Of a DNA stretch of 45,695 nucleotides, positions 41,317 through 45,695 are shown piece after piece. A program made the position numbers and the translations under genes. Location of the stretch: assembly GCF_024138395.1 (NCBI RefSeq), contig NZ_JAMYDU010000035.1:1-45695 (forward strand), in the 5' to 3' direction. Origin of the DNA: Pseudomonas mandelii (GTDB lineage Bacteria > Pseudomonadota > Gammaproteobacteria > Pseudomonadales > Pseudomonadaceae). How positions within the stretch are numbered: the stretch's first letter is position 1; every line of letters begins with the position of its first letter. The notes beneath the pieces were generated by a model, which had not been told where the DNA came from, did no database searches, and saw only the letters and a list, made by a program, of their open reading frames with translations.

Positions 41317-42195
41317 TCATTTCAGCGCGTGAATGGGTGGGTCCTGATAGGATTCATCTATTTCTATGCCCTTGGCACGAGCCTTTTCTTCTATGATGCG
41401 ACGTGTTTCTTGATAGCTTTTCAAGCGCGCTGGCAGCAGCTCTGTCCATCGAGCTTTATCCTTATCTTCACTAAATCCTGATACCCAATACTCCCTCTCG
41501 GTCATGAATTCCATGGTGATCAGATAGGTGCCTGTTTTAGTCGGGTTGTCTTTGGAATCGTGGCGCCAAGCCTTCAGATGCAGATATGCCCCTTCGTTGT
41601 AGAAGTACCAGTTGTAAAAGGGACTAATTTTCAGCCAGTGGTCGATATCCGTTAGGAAATCGGGATCTAACCAAGGATGACTCGATGTGTAATGTCCCAG
41701 TACCTTGTCGGGAGTATCAATCTTTGCTGCTTGTGATCCCGAGATGCGCGGTGCACTAGGAAAATAGTAACGTTTCCAGCCAGATGACTTTATGTTTTTA
41801 ATTAATTGAAAAATAAAGTCTCTGTATTGTTCGTGGGTGCTGTTATCCGGAAGGCCTCTTAGAGTGATGTCTATGTTCTCTATGCTATTTCCGACTCTTT
41901 CGTCAATTGCTATTGTAATATTTGTCGCTTTTTCGATGTCGATCGTGCTGGTAGCATTTTTTACTAAGACATCAGGGAGATTTTGGTCATTTGCTGATCT
42001 GTCTATTTTATACCAGCATAGTTCCAAGTCCTTCATGCACTCTTGGGAGAATTCAGTCGTGCTGCTATCTAAAATATTCTGTATGGGAGCATGAAGGGTT
42101 ATTTCAATAGGTGCTATTTTGTTTTTCATATTTGATTCACTGTCACTGCATGCAGTAAGAATAACGAAAGAGGTGACTATCCAGTAAAGTTTCAT
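41317..42195 (-). CDS. Putative T6SS immunity lipoprotein
   Basis: A 292-residue lipoprotein: signal YWIVTSFVILTAC with Cys16. The mature protein has no recognised named domain; it is rich in aromatic residues (WLKISPFYNWYFYNEGAYLH) and ends in a charged helix (RRIIEEKARAKGIEIDE). It overlaps the putative effector gene by ATGA and is the last gene of the vgrG cassette. Lipoprotein anchoring is common for immunity proteins against effectors delivered to the periplasm. GC is visibly lower than in the core genome. The immunity role is inferred from position. Confidence 0.6.
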   Translation of the reverse strand: MKLYWIVTSFVILTACSDSESNMKNKIAPIEITLHAPIQNILDSSTTEFSQECMKDLELCWYKIDRSANDQNLPDVLVKNATSTIDIEKATNITIAIDERVGNSIENIDITLRGLPDNSTHEQYRDFIFQLIKNIKSSGWKRYYFPSAPRISGSQAAKIDTPDKVLGHYTSSHPWLDPDFLTDIDHWLKISPFYNWYFYNEGAYLHLKAWRHDSKDNPTKTGTYLITMEFMTEREYWVSGFSEDKDKARWTELLPARLKSYQETRRIIEEKARAKGIEIDESYQDPPIHALK

Positions 42196-43190
42196 TGCGC
42201 GCTTGCCCAGGTTGAGATAGTGCGTATCTCGGCTTCCATGTAGCCTTTTCGTGTTCCCATCAGCTTATGGTATTGCTTTGCGATGGCGCCGATGAATTTC
42301 ATTCGATCACTTTCGTCATATAAATTGCCTTCCGACATCTGCACCCTGAGCTCTGGGTTTTTTACGTCACATGCCGTGCTAAATGCTGCAACTCTTACCG
42401 GGACAAAGGGAGCCCATTCGAAACCCGCCTGGACTTTTAATGTTGCCCTAAACGGTTTGTTTTCATAAATTAACGGCTGTAGGATTTTTCGTTGTTCGTG
42501 ATCTGCAATTGCTATGAGGGAAGCTAGTTGCGCATCTCTTCGATCCGGGCTATCGGGTAAGCCCTCGAATAAGCTGATGGCTTCAAAACCTTTTTTTACA
42601 TCATCCGTAACATGCAAATTGCCAAGCGTAGCAAGCGCCTCATCAGCCCAAGGCAAGCTATCAATGTTGGTCTTGATCTGTCCCTCGCAACTACGCGCAT
42701 TACGCTCAGGCGCACACTCATCGAACTGTTCTTTATATTTACTGTAAAACCAATGCCAGACAAAGATGTCCTGAAACAACCAAAAATTGCCTTTTCCCAG
42801 TGCGCTTTTACCAATGCGTAGTGGTGGTTGCACTACAGGGGGCGTCAGTGCCAGATAAGGATCATTCGGAATAAAGTCCAGACCGCATTTCACTTGCTTG
42901 CTGGCAAATGCCGCAAGGCCCATCCAATAGAAACGGCCCTTGAGTTCCGGTTTTCCATCTTCGCCCTGTTCAAGATAGAAACTGGCGTAAGCGGCGGCAA
43001 TCCTCGCGGCGCGAGCGCTAAAGTCCGAAATCAGTTCGTACTTGTTCGAGCCCGATGAGCGTTTTTTGCTTAAGCGGCGTATGGCTTCTTCTTGCCCCAT
43101 AGCCCACAGCTTATCGCAGCCCAAGACGACTTCGTGGACAGAGCATTCTTTGTCATTGGTTTTAAAGGTCGTAATTGGTTGAGCACTCAT
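42192..43190 (-). CDS. Putative VgrG-linked T6SS effector (DUF2515-like)
   Basis: A 332-residue soluble protein without a signal peptide. Conserved blocks are KYELISDFSARAARIAAAYA near 50-69, RFYWMGLAAFASKQVKCGLD near 85-104, GKGNFWLFQDIFVWHWFYSK near 130-149 and SLIAIADHEQRKILQPLIYE near 228-247. Conserved polar residues within these blocks (Asp, His, Glu) could be catalytic, but no enzyme class is evident. I associate this pattern with DUF2515-type proteins found beside vgrG genes. The start overlaps the vgrG stop (ATGA) and the stop overlaps the lipoprotein start, which argues for delivery by this VgrG. Confidence 0.6.
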   Translation of the reverse strand: MSAQPITTFKTNDKECSVHEVVLGCDKLWAMGQEEAIRRLSKKRSSGSNKYELISDFSARAARIAAAYASFYLEQGEDGKPELKGRFYWMGLAAFASKQVKCGLDFIPNDPYLALTPPVVQPPLRIGKSALGKGNFWLFQDIFVWHWFYSKYKEQFDECAPERNARSCEGQIKTNIDSLPWADEALATLGNLHVTDDVKKGFEAISLFEGLPDSPDRRDAQLASLIAIADHEQRKILQPLIYENKPFRATLKVQAGFEWAPFVPVRVAAFSTACDVKNPELRVQMSEGNLYDESDRMKFIGAIAKQYHKLMGTRKGYMEAEIRTISTWASAQ

Positions 43191-45394
43191 TTCTTTCTGC
43201 TCGCCTCATAGTCATCTGCACCAGAAGGCACAATCAATTCATCCCACACCAGGTGGGCTTTTACCGGTTCTTCGGCGTCTGTTTGCACGCGAGGGTGGAG
43301 GCCGTTAGCGTCGCTTTTCGATATTTGCGGTGCTGTTTCGGACGGCACAATCAAAGCTGTTTTTACAGATTTCACAGGTTGCCCACGGCGCGTAACGAAT
43401 TTAAGTTGTTCGTCGTATCGTTCACTAACTTTCGACTTGAGCAAGCTACCTGCACGAGCTTGATCGGCAATGACAGGAGTCAGCGGGTCGAGGATGCCAA
43501 TCCCAGTGCCGGCCCCCGGCCCACCGCCCGAGTTGGTCTTGACCTCCGCCCCACTAATCGTCACACCACCCGCATCAATCTTCACAAAGCTGCCACCAGC
43601 CTTGGCCGTCAGCTCCATCCCACCCTCAACCACCACCTTCTCCCCGGCGTGGTAGTGAATCTCTTGCCCCGCCTCGACAAACTTCGCCGTCCCCACCTTC
43701 AAATGCTGAGTCACGCCAACGGTGAGGTGATCATCCGCCCGCGCTTCGGTCTTGCGATCGAGATGAGTAAGGCGATGCTCTTCCACCTTGAACTCACTAA
43801 AAACATTCGCTTCAACGGTGTCATGCCGCTCATTACCGATGCGAATCTTCTGGTCGTGCTCGATGTTTTCATCCCAGTCGCGCTGGGCGTGCAGGTAGAT
43901 TTGCTCCGCGCCTTTTTTGTCTTCGATGCGAAACTCGTTGTAGCCTTTGCCGCCCGGGGAACTGAGGGTTTTGAAGGTGCTGCGGGTCTTGTTCGCCGGC
44001 AGGTCGTAAGGGACGACGTTTTCCTTGTGGTACAGGCAGCCGGTGATCAGTGGCTGGTCGGGGTCGCCTTCGAGGAAGGTGACGAGTACTTCCATGCCGA
44101 CCCGCGGGATGGCGATGCCGCCGTAGGCGTTGCCGGCCCAGCCGGTGGCGACGCGCAGCCAGCAGCTGGTTTTGTCATCGGACTGACCTTCGCGGTCCCA
44201 GAAAAACTGCACCTTGACCCGGCCGTATTCGTCGCAGTGGATTTCTTCGCCCGGCGGGCCGGTGACGATGGCGGTCTGGCTGCCCAGCACTTTGGGTTTC
44301 GGGTGTTCCAGGGCGGGCCGGTAATGCGCGGCCCACGGCGTGGCGAGGAAGCGGTTGCGGTAGCCCTGGTGAAAGTCGTCCTTGTTATGGGTGACGTCGC
44401 TGGTGATGTTCTCGCCGAGCACTTGCGGCTGTTTGCCTTCGTGGACGATTTCCAGCAGAAGCCAGAGGTCGTTCCATTCGGCGCGCGGGTGTTCGCTCAG
44501 GGCCATGAAGTGGCCGCTGACCAGGGTCGGTTCGTCGCCTTTGCCTTCGGCGAGTTGGTAGTCGCTGCGATGGCGTTCCAGGGCACGGGTCGCCAGTTGC
44601 TTGCCGCGCGCGCGGTCGGTGAAGCGGCCGGGGTAGTCGTAGTCTTCGAGGTCCGGGGCGAATGCGCTTTTGGCCGCGCCTTCAGGCAGCAGCCGTGGTT
44701 TTTCGAAGTCGTAGTCGCGGCGGCTGACGCGGGTGGTGCGGGTTTCCAGGCGCAGGTTGAAGCGCTTGATCACCGGTTTCTCGGCGGCCATGCCGGAGTC
44801 TTGCTGGTAGGGCACCGGCGCCAGTTTGCGGAACACTGTCTGGTCATCGCCGAACACCAGTTTGTGGCCGTTGGCCGAGTGCTGGAAGTGGAAGTGAATG
44901 CCTTCCTCTTCGCACAGGCGCTGGATGAAGTGCAGGTCGGATTCGTCATACTGCACGCAGTACACGCGCTCGGGATAGATCGCGCCGAGCTGGAAGCTGT
45001 AGGCGTCGGCCAGAATGCCCCGGGCTTCGAGCACCTGGGCGATGATCTTCGGCACGCTCAACTGCTGGAAAATCTGTTGGTCGTGGTTGTGTCGCAGGTA
45101 GGCCAGTTGCGGCACCAGGCTGATGCTGTAGCGCGTCAGGCTTTTGCCGGAATCGCCTTGCTCGATGCGATAGACCAAGCCATGGATTTTGCCCTGGCCG
45201 GTGGCGCCGAAGGTCAGGCAACCGGGCTTGTGCAACAGCTCTTCGAGTTTCAGGTCGGGACGGGCGCTGACCAGTTCGATGTCGAAACAGAACGGCTGGT
45301 TGAGGGCTTCGCGGCCGACGAAGCTGAGCACCTGCAGGTCGACGGAAACGCCTTCGAGCGTAAGGGAGATATGGGTTGCGTTTGCGTCCAGCAT
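43187..45394 (-). CDS. vgrG: Type VI secretion spike protein VgrG with C-terminal transthyretin-like domain
   Basis: A 735-residue spike trimer subunit that tips the T6SS Hcp tube. The gp27-like base is residues 1-370 (SLTLEGVSVDLQVLSFVGRE; VYCVQYDESDLHFIQRLCEE near 140). The OB-fold gp5 part is near 375-470 (GRVKVQFFWDREGQ, CWLRVATGWAG, GMEVLVTFLEGDPDQP). The gp5C beta-helix runs to about 600. An extra tail from about 658 (ERYDEQLKFVTRRGQPVKSV) looks transthyretin-like, the fold VgrGs use to carry effectors. Start 45394 is chosen by family N-terminus; an ATG at 45466 would add 24 poorly conserved residues. No other T6SS structural gene is present, so this is an orphan vgrG island. Confidence 0.92.
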   Translation of the reverse strand: MLDANATHISLTLEGVSVDLQVLSFVGREALNQPFCFDIELVSARPDLKLEELLHKPGCLTFGATGQGKIHGLVYRIEQGDSGKSLTRYSISLVPQLAYLRHNHDQQIFQQLSVPKIIAQVLEARGILADAYSFQLGAIYPERVYCVQYDESDLHFIQRLCEEEGIHFHFQHSANGHKLVFGDDQTVFRKLAPVPYQQDSGMAAEKPVIKRFNLRLETRTTRVSRRDYDFEKPRLLPEGAAKSAFAPDLEDYDYPGRFTDRARGKQLATRALERHRSDYQLAEGKGDEPTLVSGHFMALSEHPRAEWNDLWLLLEIVHEGKQPQVLGENITSDVTHNKDDFHQGYRNRFLATPWAAHYRPALEHPKPKVLGSQTAIVTGPPGEEIHCDEYGRVKVQFFWDREGQSDDKTSCWLRVATGWAGNAYGGIAIPRVGMEVLVTFLEGDPDQPLITGCLYHKENVVPYDLPANKTRSTFKTLSSPGGKGYNEFRIEDKKGAEQIYLHAQRDWDENIEHDQKIRIGNERHDTVEANVFSEFKVEEHRLTHLDRKTEARADDHLTVGVTQHLKVGTAKFVEAGQEIHYHAGEKVVVEGGMELTAKAGGSFVKIDAGGVTISGAEVKTNSGGGPGAGTGIGILDPLTPVIADQARAGSLLKSKVSERYDEQLKFVTRRGQPVKSVKTALIVPSETAPQISKSDANGLHPRVQTDAEEPVKAHLVWDELIVPSGADDYEASRKK

Positions 45395-45557
45395 GCCTTG
45401 AGTTCCGTCCTTTGAAAAAGCAGGGGCGGAATGGTGCAGGATTAAAGTGCCGCGTTCAAGGCGCAAATGCCGTAGGTGCAGGGGGGGCGCAGTATAGGGA
45501 AAACCCCTAGTTACAGGGTTTCGGCCAATGAATGTGGGCTTTTAACCGTTAGATCGC

Positions 45558-45632
45558 CTTCGCGGGCAAGCCTCGCTCCTACAGTTTCAATCGCGATCGA
45601 TGTATCTGCGCAAATCCAGTAGGAGCGAGGCT
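45558..45632. repeat. REP-A pair, right half interrupted by an insertion sequence
   Basis: The inverted core is intact at 45558-45582. The direct core begins at 45619 (GTAGGAGCGAGGCT) but stops at 45632, where the expected TGCCCGCGAAG is replaced by TGATCTGGTCAAG, the start of an insertion element. The region 45395-45557 upstream of vgrG holds no gene. Confidence 0.75.
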
Positions 45633-45695
45633 GATCTGGTCAAGTAATCCCGGACACCGGTTACGGTGTTTATGCCGCTTTTTGCTCCATAGCTA
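45632..45695 (-). mobile_element. End of an IS3-like insertion sequence, cut by the window edge
   Basis: The sequence begins TGATCTGGTCAAGTAATCCC at the exact break in the REP, in the form of an IS3-family terminal inverted repeat (TG...). Reading the minus strand, a TAA at 45670-45672 ends an open frame whose last codons are Ala-Met-Glu-Gln-Lys-Ala-Ala, plausible as the C-terminus of an OrfB transposase about 37 bases from the IS end. The rest of the element lies beyond the window. Family assignment is tentative. Confidence 0.45.

Noticed and set aside
43175..45415. A 746-codon open frame on the plus strand opposite vgrG
   Set aside because: It is the antisense shadow of vgrG in GC-rich DNA: its product is low-complexity Val/Ala/Gly/Phe sequence, without ribosome site or family motif.

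Overview
The window is chromosomal DNA of a Pseudomonas, most likely of the P. fluorescens group. This rests on a complete fapABCDEF functional-amyloid operon, Pseudomonas-restricted small families (DUF1652, DUF2790), a gnd-zwf operon of the second zwf type, nhaB, high GC with Pseudomonas codon use, and dozens of REP half-sites of the GTAGGAGCGAGGCTTGCCCG type. No rRNA, tRNA or CRISPR array was seen. Most of the window is core chromosome, with two accessory patches at about 28.1-29.6 kb and 39.9-45.7 kb.

Layout. 0.1-7.7 kb: cptA (phosphoethanolamine transferase), a small coiled-coil protein, the translationally overlapping operon gnd-zwf-HAD phosphatase, and nhaB. 7.7-11.3 kb: a delta-60-repeat beta-propeller protein, a small conserved protein and a sigma-54 activator (bEBP) with an unusual set of inverted repeats over its start codon. 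11.4-16.6 kb: fapABCDEF on the minus strand, convergent with the bEBP; a strong hairpin separates fapABC from fapDEF. 17.2-18.3 kb: pnuC and a NadR-like nicotinamide riboside kinase (NAD salvage). 18.5-26.3 kb: a Cache chemoreceptor, uppP-DUF1294, a lysR/yjbR pair divergent from azoR, an exported alpha/beta hydrolase and an MFS transporter. 26.5-28.1 kb: the ABC-F ATPase gene ybiT, with a truncated tyrosine-recombinase gene immediately upstream. 28.7-36.7 kb: a small lipoprotein, lpxO, ku, a secreted Pro-rich peptide, a PQQ aldose dehydrogenase, a GNAT-C39 peptidase fusion divergent from a RimK-like ATP-grasp ligase, and a small membrane protein. 36.7-38.6 kb: a Thr/Ile-rich leader peptide with attenuator-like RNA regions, then ilvA and ecotin. 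38.9-41.3 kb: small Pseudomonas genes, a leader that folds as a three-way junction, a frameshifted exported gene and a decayed duplicate. 41.3-45.4 kb: a type VI secretion module, vgrG (with a transthyretin-like tail), a putative effector and a putative lipoprotein immunity protein, all joined by ATGA overlaps. The right edge is the end of an insertion sequence that has split a REP.

Three less familiar elements deserve attention. The first is a candidate translational attenuator in front of ilvA: Ile/Thr codons followed by mutually exclusive 1:2, 2:3 and 3:4 helices. The second is the structured leader at 40039-40113 in front of a small ORF. The third is the compact vgrG-effector-lipoprotein cassette in AT-richer DNA. 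The Fap operon is known biology, but here it has a long Ser/Asp/Arg-rich FapC linker and a hairpin that could set FapC:FapDEF ratios.

The repeat families are informative. REP-A pairs (REPINs) and REP-B pairs mostly lie between convergent genes. The exceptions are a third palindrome between the ilvA leader terminator and ilvA, and the REP cut by the insertion sequence.
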